Shown: positions 1 through 7,952, counted from the first letter of the stretch. The stretch: 16,599 nt of DNA from an uncultured Verrucomicrobiota bacterium (GCA_937894935.1 CALAYC010000174.1:1-16599), one strand, 5' to 3'. Notes: generated from the sequence alone by a model not told the origin. Numbers and translations are program-made.

Positions 1-600
1 CACGGGCCATTCATCGCCCTCTCCGCGACGAAAGACGTACACGATGCAATTCTTGCCGACAAGAAACGCTACGAGACAGTCGACATAATTGACTTCCGCT
101 ACTGGTGGCGCACGGACAAAGGCGAATTCGCCCCGCCTAGCGGTAAAAACCTCGCGCCGCGACAATTCGAGCGACAATGGCGCGGCGGTCGCCCGAATGA
201 TGAAAACCTCGCCAACATGGTGGCCGAGTATCGCGCGAAGTTCCCCAACAAACCGGTCATTTGCAATTTTGACGCCGCCAAATGGGCTTGGGTTTGTGCA
301 GGTGGTTCGATGCCACGTTTGTCCCAGAGCACCGACCCGCAACTTCTCGCCGCCATTCCACGAATGCAGCCGTGGTCGGAAGCCTCCCGAAATGGTCGTT
401 GGGCTTTGCGCGAAGCCGGAAAACAAATCCTCGTTTATGGCGGCGGCGAATTGAATTTGTCACAGGAAACGGGTTCGTTCCGGCTGAACATCATCCATAC
501 GCGTAACGGTGAAGTCACTGCCGACAAGATTATCAACGCCGGGAGCAAAGTTGTTTTGCCAGACGCGAAGGTCGTTTGGTTGACGAAGGTGACCGAATGA
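1..600 (+). CDS. C-terminal part of a secreted, possibly glycoside-hydrolase-like protein (5' end outside window)
   Basis: The frame is open from the first base to the TGA at 598-600, giving 199 residues, so the true start lies upstream of the window. An internal ATG at 217 is in frame but starts in the middle of a folded-looking region, so I do not take it as the start. Visible features are FRYWWRTDKGEFAPP near residue 33, an RQWRGGRP stretch, a W-rich segment (AAKWAWVCAGG), and a beta-rich end (VVLPDAKVVWLTK) that resembles the short all-beta domains ending many bacterial TIM-barrel glycosidases. From memory the WW...GKNLAPRQ pattern resembles DUF6298/GH140-like carbohydrate-active proteins, but this is weak and no catalytic acid can be assigned. 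Its stop overlaps the start of the next gene (ATGA), so the two are probably co-translated and act in the same secreted carbohydrate pathway. Confidence 0.7.
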   Translation, partial: HGPFIALSATKDVHDAILADKKRYETVDIIDFRYWWRTDKGEFAPPSGKNLAPRQFERQWRGGRPNDENLANMVAEYRAKFPNKPVICNFDAAKWAWVCAGGSMPRLSQSTDPQLLAAIPRMQPWSEASRNGRWALREAGKQILVYGGGELNLSQETGSFRLNIIHTRNGEVTADKIINAGSKVVLPDAKVVWLTKVTE

Positions 601-1940
601 ACTGCATCGCCCGTCACTGTCATTTTGCACTCGCGCTTTTCAGCGTGACCGCGATTTATTTTTGGTCCAACACACCTGCGTCTGCCGCGGCAACGGATTC
701 GCGTCCTCGCATCATTGTTTCTACGGACATCGGCGGCACGGACCCGGATGATTTTCAGTCCATGGTGCATTTACTGGTGTATGCGGACAGCTTTGATTTG
801 GAAGGATTGATTTCATCGCCCTACGGCCCGGGTAGAAAGGAACACATCCTCGAGGTCATTGATCACTACGCCAAAGATTTCGCGAATTTGAAGACGCATT
901 CTGAGCGCTACCCCACTCCCGAGGCGTTGCGAGCGATGACCAAGCAAGGCGAAGCCGCAGTCGCGCCCTATGCTGGCGTGCGTCGCCCGACAGAAGGTTC
1001 ACAGTGGATTGTTCAATGTGCGCGCCGTGACGATCCGCGCCCACTACACGTTTTAGTCTGGGGCGGCATCGAAGATCTGGCGCAGGCCCTGCACGACGCG
1101 CCGGATATCTTGCCAAAGCTACGGGTGTATTTCGTCGGCGGCCCGAACAAGAAATGGTCTCCCGATGCTTATCAATACCTCGCCGATCATCATCCCACGC
1201 TCTGGATCATCGAAGCCAACTCCACGTATCGCGGTTGGTTCGTCGGTGGCAACCAGCAGGGCGAATGGGGCAACAAGGAATTCGTGAGCCGGCACATTGC
1301 AGGTCATGGCGCGCTCGGAGACTTTTTCAACACACATCTCGGCGGCACGATGAAGATGGGCGACACACCTTCCGTTGCATGGTTGCTCAAAGGAACGCCA
1401 GAAGATCCATCCAAACCCGGCTGGGGCGGGCAGTTTGTGCGCGCATGGGAGCGGCCCTACTTGCGCTTCGACCGGCTGACTACGAGCAAGGATCGCATTG
1501 AAGTCTTTGGCATTCTGGAACTGGTGCTCTCATTGAGTGCGGATGCGCCAGCCAAACCTGAAGCGCAATTGCTCGTCGAGAATCAATCGCTCGTCGGCCA
1601 CGTGGCTGAAGACAAAACAGTGCGCTTTCGCTTCTCCCCGAAAGACCCGAAGACATACACTTTCACGATTCGCGGCAACGTGCCTTCACTCGACGGCAAG
1701 ACTGGCGGCATCACCGCGGTATTGCCCTCGCCCGACCTCGCGAAACAACCGTCCGCAGATTTTCCCAACTGGTGGACCGACGATCCAACGCCGGAACTTG
1801 CCGAAGGCGCTTTTTTCGGTGCTAAAACTGTGAGCCGATGGCGGGAAGATTTCCTTCGAGATTTCGCCGCACGCTTGGAGCGTTGTAAGTCGCCGGCAAC
1901 AACGCAAAAGAAGACGGCCGCAAAAACTGCTTCTGACTGA
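597..1940 (+). CDS. Secreted DUF1593 / Sde182-type nucleoside-hydrolase-like protein
   Basis: I place the start at ATG 597, whose ATGA overlaps the previous stop. A good ribosome site, AAGGTGA (586-592), lies 4 nt upstream. An upstream in-frame TTG at 576 is less likely. The product has 447 residues. Residues 1-31 form a signal peptide with a hydrophobic core ending in ASA. The nucleoside-hydrolase-like core follows directly: RIIVSTDIGGTDPDD at 38-52 is the Asp-rich motif that binds calcium and substrate in nucleoside hydrolases, and LHVLVWGGIEDLAQAL (about 150-165) and GDTPSVAWLL (255-264) are typical of DUF1593. The last ~120 residues are beta-rich and resemble the C-terminal region of this family. 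Family members are annotated as cellulose-binding or nucleoside-hydrolase-like; the substrate is not established, and a role on plant-type glycans or glycosides is inference. The next gene is a divergent homologue, which suggests an old duplication. Confidence 0.88.
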   Translation: MNCIARHCHFALALFSVTAIYFWSNTPASAAATDSRPRIIVSTDIGGTDPDDFQSMVHLLVYADSFDLEGLISSPYGPGRKEHILEVIDHYAKDFANLKTHSERYPTPEALRAMTKQGEAAVAPYAGVRRPTEGSQWIVQCARRDDPRPLHVLVWGGIEDLAQALHDAPDILPKLRVYFVGGPNKKWSPDAYQYLADHHPTLWIIEANSTYRGWFVGGNQQGEWGNKEFVSRHIAGHGALGDFFNTHLGGTMKMGDTPSVAWLLKGTPEDPSKPGWGGQFVRAWERPYLRFDRLTTSKDRIEVFGILELVLSLSADAPAKPEAQLLVENQSLVGHVAEDKTVRFRFSPKDPKTYTFTIRGNVPSLDGKTGGITAVLPSPDLAKQPSADFPNWWTDDPTPELAEGAFFGAKTVSRWREDFLRDFAARLERCKSPATTQKKTAAKTASD

Positions 1941-1945
1941 GATTG

Positions 1946-3622
1946 ATGATGAACACGGTCTTGACAACTAACCGGAGCTGCGGAGCAGCGGTAGAACGTA
2001 GTCCACGGCGTAAGCCGTGGGTGGACCGGCGATACGCCTCAAGCCCCGGCAGGGGCGACAGACAATTTGAATTCGGCCATTCACTATCGCCGCTACGAGG
2101 CTTGGGTTTGGCTTGCGCATCCCCACGGCTTACGCCGTGGGCTACTGGCTTACGAACCTTTGGTGCTGACAACTTTCACAAAGGAATTCTCAAGCCACTT
2201 CTAACCATCCTTGCTTTGCTCGCAATCGCATTTGGATTCGGTGCGAATGGTTTGGCAGCGGAAACCAAACCTCGCGTCATCGTGCTGACGGATATTGAAA
2301 ACGAACCCGACGATGCCATGTCCCTGGTACGATTTCTCACGTACTGCAACCACTGGAACGTGGAAGGCCTGGTTGCCACCACGTCCATTCATCAGCAGAA
2401 CAAAACCGCCGCGTGGCGCATCCGCGAAATCGTGATAGCCTACGGCAAGGTTCGCGACAACTTGCTCGTTCACGAACCCGGTTTCCCCACGACAAATCAT
2501 CTGTTCTCCGTGCTCAAGGAAGGTCCGGCGCTATATGGCATGAAGGCCGTTGGCGAGGGCCACGATTCCTCCGGTTCGGAACTCATCATCAGCGCCGTGG
2601 ACAAGGACGATCCGCGGCCCGTCTGGGTAACCGTCTGGGGCGGGCCAAATGTTCTGGCGCAGGCATTGTGGAAAGTCCGCGCCACTCGCACGCCGGAGCA
2701 ACTTGAGAAATTTGTCTCCAAACTCCGCGTGTACACGATTTCGGACCAGGACGACAGCGGCCCGTGGATTCGCCAGAACTTTACCAACCTGTTCTACATT
2801 GCGAGTCCCGGCTTCAACGCGGGCGGCGCCTATCATCACGCCACCTGGAGCGGTATCAGTGGTGATTATTTCCACGCCCGCTGCGATGGCGCGGATTTCA
2901 CGCTGGTGAGTAATGAATGGCTGGCTCAGAACATCCGTCGCAAAGGACCGTTGGGCGCGGTCTATCCGCACTGGGAATTTCTCATGGAAGGCGATACGCC
3001 GTCGTTTCTCAACCTGATCAACAACGGCCTGAGCGATCCGGAACATCCCAATTGGGGCGGCTGGGGCGGGCGTTATGAATTCTATACGCCACGTTTGCAG
3101 AAATGGCATCTGCAACCCGAAACCCGTCCTTTCTGGACCGATGCGGATGACGAAGTTCTCGGCATTGATGGCCGCTGGCATGATGACAATCACGCCACCA
3201 TCTGGCGTTGGCGTTCGGCGTTTCAAAATGATTTCGCTGCACGCATGACCTGGACGGTGACGACCAATTACGCGGCGGCCAATCATCCGCCTGTGCCCAA
3301 ACTCGGTCATCCGAATCGCCTCACCGCCAAACCCGGCGAGCGCGTAAATCTCAGCGCCACGGGCACAACCGACCCGGATGGCGATGCCCTGTCGTATGAA
3401 TGGTTCTATTACAATGAAGCCGGCACATTTCCGCTTTCCAATGCGCGTAGCGGCCAACCGCTGACGATTCGGAATTTCGATCAGCCGCAAGCCTGGTTTA
3501 TCGTTCCAACGAATCGTGTCATGCCGCCCGGAACAGGCACGATGCATATCATCCTTGCCGTGACCGACCACGGCACGCCCCGGCTCACGCGTTATCAGCG
3601 GGTTCTGGTGGACGTGAAGTGA
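1946..3622 (+). CDS. Secreted DUF1593 / Sde182-type protein with C-terminal Ig-like domain; N-terminus carries an inserted repeat
   Basis: From ATG 1946 (or ATG 1949) the product has 558 residues. The core is canonical DUF1593: RVIVLTDIENEPDDAMSLV at about 110-128, DDPRPVWVTVWGGPNVLAQAL, and GDTPSFLNLINNGL. The C-terminal ~115 residues, beginning NHPPVPKLGHPNRLTAKPGE and including TDPDGDALSYEW, form the PKD/Ig-like domain found at the end of Sde182-type proteins. The signal-peptide core (ILKPLLTILALLAIAFGFGA, 81-100) lies unusually far from the start. Residues 10-70 are Arg/Pro-rich and are encoded by a palindromic repeat element (2003-2140). No ATG, GTG or TTG lies in frame between the element and the hydrophobic segment, so translation apparently has to run through the element or use a non-standard start. 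Export may therefore be impaired. The gene follows the first DUF1593 gene after 5 nt and is probably in the same operon. Confidence 0.85.
   Translation: MMNTVLTTNRSCGAAVERSPRRKPWVDRRYASSPGRGDRQFEFGHSLSPLRGLGLACASPRLTPWATGLRTFGADNFHKGILKPLLTILALLAIAFGFGANGLAAETKPRVIVLTDIENEPDDAMSLVRFLTYCNHWNVEGLVATTSIHQQNKTAAWRIREIVIAYGKVRDNLLVHEPGFPTTNHLFSVLKEGPALYGMKAVGEGHDSSGSELIISAVDKDDPRPVWVTVWGGPNVLAQALWKVRATRTPEQLEKFVSKLRVYTISDQDDSGPWIRQNFTNLFYIASPGFNAGGAYHHATWSGISGDYFHARCDGADFTLVSNEWLAQNIRRKGPLGAVYPHWEFLMEGDTPSFLNLINNGLSDPEHPNWGGWGGRYEFYTPRLQKWHLQPETRPFWTDADDEVLGIDGRWHDDNHATIWRWRSAFQNDFAARMTWTVTTNYAAANHPPVPKLGHPNRLTAKPGERVNLSATGTTDPDGDALSYEWFYYNEAGTFPLSNARSGQPLTIRNFDQPQAWFIVPTNRVMPPGTGTMHIILAVTDHGTPRLTRYQRVLVDVK
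2003..2140 (+). repeat. Palindromic repeat element with perfect 18-bp inverted ends, inserted in a coding region
   Basis: CCACGGCGTAAGCCGTGG at 2003-2020 is the exact reverse complement of CCACGGCTTACGCCGTGG at 2123-2140. Each arm is itself a near-perfect palindrome. The interior pairs imperfectly as well: the CAAGCCCCGG/GGGGCGACAG region near 2040-2061 is related to the complement of the CTATCGCCG/CGAGGCTTGG region near 2087-2105, so the whole element could fold as a long hairpin. A small perfect hairpin, GCTGC-GGA-GCAGC (1977-1989), lies just upstream and may belong to the same unit. It has no room for a transposase. It looks like a REP/MITE-type repeat of the kind common in Verrucomicrobia and Planctomycetes. 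It is read without a stop in the DUF1593 frame. Confidence 0.8.
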
Positions 3623-3735
3623 GAATCGCTGTCGCGGGACCGGCGTTAGAGCTTTTGTTGTTCTAAGTCACGCTATATTTGTCCGACTTTTGATGGATAA
3701 TTGACAAGGAAACGCTCGTTCGACACCCTTGCCGC

Positions 3736-4704
3736 ATGTCAAAACCGGCACTGGGACGCGGTCTTGGCGCGCTGTTGGGTGGCTCTCCGGCCATCGCCAA
3801 ACCCGCGCCAGTCACGCCGCCCACGAGCACAACCGAATCCTCGAACACCACGCATGCCAGTGTGCCGGCGACGGTGCCGCACTCGGTCATTCCGTCGCCT
3901 GCGCCCGTTTCGCGTGACGCCGTCCGCCGCGTGCCGGTGGGCCAGGTAAAGCCGTGCGCTTTTCAGCCGCGCAAAGATTTTCCGCCGGAAGCGCTGCGCG
4001 AACTCGCTGATTCCATCAAGGAACAAGGCATCGTTCAGCCGCTCATTGTTCGGCCGCAGGGAAACCATTTCGAACTCATTGCCGGCGAACGCCGCTGGCG
4101 TGCCGCTCAATTGGCCGGGCTGACTGAAGTTCCGGTCATCGTTCGTGAAGCGGACGACCGCGCGGTGCTGGAGATGGCGCTGATCGAGAATTTGCAGCGC
4201 GAAAATCTGAACGCGATTGAAGAAGCGCTCGGTTACGCGCAGCTTGTCAGCCAGTTTCAACTCACGCAGGAACAGGTCGCCACTAAAGTCGGCAAAAGCC
4301 GTGCGGTGGTCGCGAATGCATTGCGCCTGCTGAAGCTTCCGGGCGACGTGCAAAATTTCATCCGCGACGGTCGCCTGTCGGTGGGCCACGCCAAAGTCGT
4401 TCTTGGTCTCGCGAATCCGCTTCAACAAAGTGAAGCCGCGGAGCGCATCATCAAAGAAGGATTGAACGTCCGCCAGGCCGAAGGCCTGGTGGCAAAATGG
4501 CAGTCGCGTGGCGAAACCAAAAAAACGCGCACGCCGTTGCCGACCGACGCGCATGTGGCGAATCTCGAAAACAAGATTCGCGAGAAGCTTGGCACGAAGG
4601 TTTTGCTGCGTTATAAGGACGGCAAAGGCGCGCTGGAGATTTCGTTTTTCAGCGATGCAGAACTTGAGGGTGTCCTCCAGGCCATGGGAATTTCAGCGGA
4701 TTAA
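3736..4704 (+). CDS. parB: Chromosome-partitioning protein ParB (CTP-dependent parS-binding clamp)
   Basis: The 322-residue length is normal for chromosomal ParB. Residues 1-15 (KPALGRGLGALLG) are the classic N-terminal peptide that stimulates the ParA ATPase. An Ala/Pro/Ser/Thr-rich linker covers about 17-60. The ParB/Srx-like CTP-binding domain includes QPRKDFPPEALREL (77-90), GIVQPLIVRP (98-107) and the GERRWR CTPase motif (117-122), followed by ENLQRENLNAIEEA (151-164). The helix-turn-helix that reads parS is at about 176-199 (LTQEQVATKVGKSRAVV). The C-terminal dimerisation domain is about 271-322. ParB loads on centromere-like parS sites and works with ParA and SMC to segregate the chromosome. 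No parA gene and no parS site were recognised in the window; parA may lie elsewhere. The gene is 113 nt after the DUF1593 gene and probably has its own promoter. Confidence 0.97.
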   Translation: MSKPALGRGLGALLGGSPAIAKPAPVTPPTSTTESSNTTHASVPATVPHSVIPSPAPVSRDAVRRVPVGQVKPCAFQPRKDFPPEALRELADSIKEQGIVQPLIVRPQGNHFELIAGERRWRAAQLAGLTEVPVIVREADDRAVLEMALIENLQRENLNAIEEALGYAQLVSQFQLTQEQVATKVGKSRAVVANALRLLKLPGDVQNFIRDGRLSVGHAKVVLGLANPLQQSEAAERIIKEGLNVRQAEGLVAKWQSRGETKKTRTPLPTDAHVANLENKIREKLGTKVLLRYKDGKGALEISFFSDAELEGVLQAMGISAD

Positions 4705-4745
4705 CTTTTCTCTTTTAACCATTACTCATTGTCCCGACGTTAAAC

Positions 4746-5870
4746 ATGAACAACACCGCAGAATTACGCGCTGCATGCGCGCAGAAACTCCAGGCTCAAG
4801 CCGCTCAAACTGCCAACCTTAACGCCTTCGTCGGCCTCGACGGCTTCGTGGACGAAATTCTCCACGTCGTGGACAAGCGGGAGAACGCCGAGAAATACAC
4901 GCGTTTGCCAACCATCGCCAAATACGCCGAACGCCTCGCTGGTGCAGCGGGCAAAAGCACGAACGTGGAATTGGTGAGTCAGCAAACCAAACTCGGCGGC
5001 AACGGGCCTATCATGGCCAATGCACTCGCCAGCTTCGGGTTGAAAGTCTGTTACCTCGGCAATCTCGGTTATCCCAACATTCATCCCATTTTTAGCGACT
5101 TCACAAAACGCGCTGAAGTTCACACGCTCGCTGAGCCGGGTTATACCGACGCGCTCGAATTCGAAGACGGCAAAATCATGTGCGGCAAATTGTCCGCGCT
5201 CAAACAGGTGAACTGGGAAAACATCAAAAGCCGCTTCGGTTATGACAAGTTCGTCGCCCGCATGCAGAACGCGCAGTTCGTCGGCTTTGTGAACTGGACC
5301 ATGCTCACCGGCATGAACGAAATCTGGGAAGCCATTCAACGCGAAGTCTGCCCGAAACTCACCGGTCCGCGTCGCAAAGTATTCTTCGATTTAGCCGATC
5401 CCGAAAAACGTACGCGCGAAGACATTCTCAAAGCGCTTAATTTGATTACCGGATTCGAGAAATATTTCGATGCGATTCTCGGCCTTAACGAAAAAGAAGC
5501 TTACGAAATCGGCACGCACCTGGGCTTCGATACCAGCAATCGTACGCCCGAAGGTTTGCTGAAACTCGCTACGCAAATTCGCGAACGCATCGCCATCGGT
5601 ACCGTAGTCGTACATCCGGTTTCGTATGCCTTGGCGGTCAATGCCAAGGAGTCGGCAATCGTCGAAGGCCCGTTTACTCCGAAACCGCTCATTACTACAG
5701 GCGCGGGCGACCATTTCAATGCGGGCTTCTGTCTCGGTCAGTTGCTTGGTCTCGACATCGCGGGTAGTGTTCTGACAGGTGTTACCACGAGCGGCTTTTA
5801 CGTTCGCACGGCGAAGAGCCCGACGGTGGCTGACCTGGTGGGATTGCAACAGAATTGGCCAAGCAAATGA
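4746..5870 (+). CDS. PfkB/ribokinase-family carbohydrate kinase
   Basis: The 374-residue product has the ribokinase-fold signatures. NAFVGLDGFVDEILHVV (26-42) is the N-terminal substrate strand, and KLGGNGPIMANALASFG (82-98) corresponds to the GG substrate-binding motif. TTGAGDHFNAGFCLG (317-331) is the PfkB signature 2 with the catalytic base Asp322 in the GAGD anion-hole motif (319-322). GLNEKEAY (246-253) matches the conserved strand that contributes an Asn/Glu near the ATP site. The enzyme should phosphorylate a sugar or nucleoside hydroxyl with ATP in the cytoplasm. The sequence does not tell me which substrate, and the protein is longer than ribokinase or fructokinase (about 300-330 aa). 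It starts 41 nt after parB with no strong ribosome site. It overlaps the deformylase gene by ATGA at its end. Confidence 0.9.
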   Translation: MNNTAELRAACAQKLQAQAAQTANLNAFVGLDGFVDEILHVVDKRENAEKYTRLPTIAKYAERLAGAAGKSTNVELVSQQTKLGGNGPIMANALASFGLKVCYLGNLGYPNIHPIFSDFTKRAEVHTLAEPGYTDALEFEDGKIMCGKLSALKQVNWENIKSRFGYDKFVARMQNAQFVGFVNWTMLTGMNEIWEAIQREVCPKLTGPRRKVFFDLADPEKRTREDILKALNLITGFEKYFDAILGLNEKEAYEIGTHLGFDTSNRTPEGLLKLATQIRERIAIGTVVVHPVSYALAVNAKESAIVEGPFTPKPLITTGAGDHFNAGFCLGQLLGLDIAGSVLTGVTTSGFYVRTAKSPTVADLVGLQQNWPSK

Positions 5871-6442
5871 TTTTGGAGGTCGTCAAATACGGAAACCCGA
5901 TTCTCCGCCAGAAAGGCGCGCGCATCGAGTCCATCACGCCGGACATCAAACACCTCATCGCCGACATGTTTGAAACCATGTATGCGACGAAAGGCATCGG
6001 TCTGGCCGCGCAACAGGTCGGGAAAGCTCTGCAACTGACCGTCATTGACGTTCGTGGTGTGACGGATCGCCCGTCCACGCTTGAACTGGATGGCAAACCG
6101 GCGGACGTGGACAAATTCATGCCGCTGGTTCTCATCAATCCGGAAATCAAGCCGCTGAATGATGCCGTGCTCGGACCGGAAGGTTGTCTCAGTTTTCCTG
6201 AACTCTACGGTGACGTGTTGCGTCCCGAATCCGTCGAAGTCACCGCGCTCAACGAAAAAGGCAAACCGATTACCTTCCGCTGCGGCGGACTTCTAGCGCG
6301 CGCCGTGCAACATGAAACGGATCACCTGAATGGTATTCTGTTCATTGACCGCATGGATCGAAAATCCAAGAACGAAATCCGGGACGAACTGGACGCGTTG
6401 CAGGCGGAAACCAAGACCGCGCTGGAACGGAAGAAAAAGTAG
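5867..6442 (+). CDS. def: Peptide deformylase
   Basis: The start ATG 5867 overlaps the kinase stop (ATGA). An upstream in-frame TTG at 5855 is unlikely because MILEVVKYGNPILRQ is the usual N-terminus of the family. The 191-residue product has all three metal-site motifs: GIGLAAQQVG (43-52), EGCLSFP (105-111, metal ligand Cys107), and QHETDHLNG (148-156, ligands His149 and His153, catalytic Glu150). It removes the formyl group from the initiator methionine of new proteins at the ribosome, normally using Fe2+. A 15-residue loop around 65-82 (DRPSTLELDGKPADVDK) between motifs I and II is longer than in E. coli Def. The usual fmt partner is not next to it here. The C-terminus is a charged, Lys-rich helix (ERKKK). 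The stop codon lies inside a perfect hairpin. Confidence 0.97.
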   Translation: MILEVVKYGNPILRQKGARIESITPDIKHLIADMFETMYATKGIGLAAQQVGKALQLTVIDVRGVTDRPSTLELDGKPADVDKFMPLVLINPEIKPLNDAVLGPEGCLSFPELYGDVLRPESVEVTALNEKGKPITFRCGGLLARAVQHETDHLNGILFIDRMDRKSKNEIRDELDALQAETKTALERKKK

Positions 6443-6464
6443 CAGCGACCCTCCCTCGCTGCTA
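6440..6464 (+). terminator. Perfect hairpin over the def stop codon, possible terminator
   Basis: TAGCAGCGA (6440-6448) and TCGCTGCTA (6456-6464) are exact reverse complements separated by a 7-nt loop, CCCTCCC. The stop codon of def is the first three bases of the left arm. No run of T follows, so it is not a classic intrinsic terminator. It may protect the 3' end of the mRNA or stop transcription between the convergent def and glycosyltransferase remnant. Confidence 0.5.
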
Positions 6465-6566
6465 TCCATCGCCGGCTGCCTCCTTCCGACCAAGCGACTT
6501 CCCCAAAAAAGAAGAGAGGTGAAAGCGAAAGCTCGCACAACGCTGCCACTCTCACCCCTCGCTCTC

Positions 6567-7088
6567 TCAACTATCCACTATCAACCGTCCCCCATCCCGC
6601 ACCAAGGCCGGAATCTCCAACATGCACGACGCGCTCAATTCCAGAAATCCTGGGGATAAGATCAACAATGCGACCGCCATTGTGCCAATCCGCCATCCCG
6701 ACGTGCGGCCAACAATGATAAAAACGCTGGCAAGCAATACTGCGGTAAAAGCGGTTGTAACCAAGCGCGCTCCCAGCAGGGGTGGCAGGTGCTTGATTGC
6801 TTGTGCGACCAGAAACGTGTGCAATGGCGGCTGATCATTCCATACTTCGCTGTACAGCTTATGTCCTTGCGAAACGAGCGTCACCTTGGCCAGTTCAAAA
6901 CCTTCATCCGCTCCAATTTGCACCACCCTTCCGAGCGGAATCAGCCCTTGCAGCAGGAAAAAGCCACTCAAAAGAATAATGCCGGCAAAGGCTGGCTTTA
7001 TTAACCAAGGTGTTGCCCCTGCCGCTTGTGTCTGTCCATGCGGCAGGAACCTCCTGGCGTCAGACAATGGAGCGGAAGTGTTCGCCAT
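6567..7088 (-). pseudogene. N-terminal fragment of a GT39/ArnT-like membrane glycosyltransferase
   Basis: The open frame from ATG 7088 encodes 173 residues. A hydrophobic first helix (PAFAGIILLSGFFLLQGL, about 32-49) is followed by GADEGFELAKV (59-69). The Asp61-Glu62 pair matches the conserved acidic pair in the first periplasmic loop of PMT/ArnT-type (GT-C fold) transferases. GHKLYSEVWNDQPPLHTF is equally typical. Further hydrophobic helices follow at about 103-145. The family is normally about 450-550 residues with 10 or more helices. Here similarity stops abruptly after CMLEIPALV and a stop codon comes ten residues later, so most of the enzyme is missing and it is unlikely to work. Its start lies 1 nt after the stop of the frame-repaired pseudopilin gene, which shows it was the last gene of the minus-strand operon. 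Confidence 0.75.
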
Positions 7089-7089
7089 A

Positions 7090-7952
7090 TTACTGCCTTG
7101 GCCCGGGTGGGCCGGACGGTACTTCTGACCAGTTCCGATGCCAGGTCAGACTTGGAAGATTGGGCAGCCGGACTAATTCCGCATGACCATCAACAAACGC
7201 AACGTTGACCCCCAATTCCTTGGCAGTGGCTGGTTGACCGGCACGTCGCGGGGCGCGGCAGTCGGCGGTTTGGAACCATGCCGCGCGAGCGTGACGCTGC
7301 TTAATTGTGGAACGCCGCTACCAAAGCCCTTTTGCCCGTAAAACAAGTCGCGCGCGCGCATATCGGTAACTCGGGGATAAGCCAGTGTCCAATTCCCTTC
7401 GGTAAAGACAGGGGTCGTAGCTGGCGAACGGACGTTGCTGTCGGATGAAAAAGCATTTTCCGGATCAAGAAACAGGGATAAGGTAGATGTCACCGGATAA
7501 AACCACCCATTCAATGTATAACTGCCCGTCATATCATTCTTCGGGTCCAAATCCACATCGGGATCAGGTAAAGACCAACAATTGGCGGCGGTGCCGGGAT
7601 TCAGGGGATTACGCATTCCCGGGGTGTCATAATTCACGGGTTGAGGCCGGCTGGCGACCGGGCAGATTCGATAATCCGGCGTGTGGAGTGATGCGCCCAA
7701 TTTCCGGGCGTAAATTGAATTGCCTTTTTGGTCGCGAGGAAATCCATTGCCATAATCCTGCCAGTATAGCAGCGCCATTTGATCCAGTTGCCTGAGATTG
7801 CCCACGCAAACCACTTGATGCGCCTTCAGTTTGGCCACCGAAAGCGACGGCAACAGCAACGCTGCCAAGATTGCGATAATGGCAATCACAATCAGCAGTT
7901 CAACGAGCGTGAAAGCAGTTGCCTTCTTGCGTAATTTTAGCGTTACGAGCAT
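7090..7952 (-). pseudogene. Type II/IV pseudopilin (PulG/DUF1559-like), frameshifted near its 3' end
   Basis: The start ATG 7952 has a strong ribosome site, AGGAGA (7958-7963), 5 nt upstream, which overlaps the stop of the preceding gene. The intact frame gives 259 residues and stops at 7173. KKATA|FTLVELLIVIAIIAILAAL gives a class III prepilin signal: cleavage is expected after Ala13 (usually Gly), with the conserved Glu at +5 (Glu18). GNLRQLDQMALLYWQDYGNGFP is typical of the abundant Verrucomicrobia/Planctomycetes pseudopilins. The usual ending, LARHGSKPP...(I/V)NVAFVDGHAELVRLPNL, is present but split: LARHGSKPP is in frame, while GVNVAFVDGHAELVRLPNL is in another frame. One added base between 7209 and 7222, for example in the C5 run at 7209-7213, restores 287 residues ending at TAA 7090-7092. 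Either the gene is mutated or the homopolymer was misread. Without repair the C-terminus is lost but the pilin helix is kept. Confidence 0.8.

Noticed and set aside
2531..3571. Long minus-strand open frame (346 codons) opposite the second DUF1593 gene
   Set aside because: It is fully antisense to a gene with clear family motifs, and its own translation is Arg/His-rich with no recognisable domain. It is a codon-bias shadow.
3660..3735. TTGACA at 3701 and TATATT at 3674 as a parB promoter
   Set aside because: The two hexamers are in the wrong order, and neither has a matching partner at 16-18 nt, so I do not assign a promoter.
3739..4554. Minus-strand open frame (271 codons) opposite parB
   Set aside because: It is antisense to an unambiguous ParB, and its translation is Arg/Phe-rich without motifs.
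3623..4745. A parS site near parB
   Set aside because: No sequence close to the TGTTNCACGTGNAACA-type palindrome was seen around the gene or elsewhere in the window.
7090..7952. Programmed frameshifting in the pseudopilin gene
   Set aside because: There is no slippery heptamer of the X XXY YYZ type and no obvious downstream hairpin. A mutation or a homopolymer read error is simpler.
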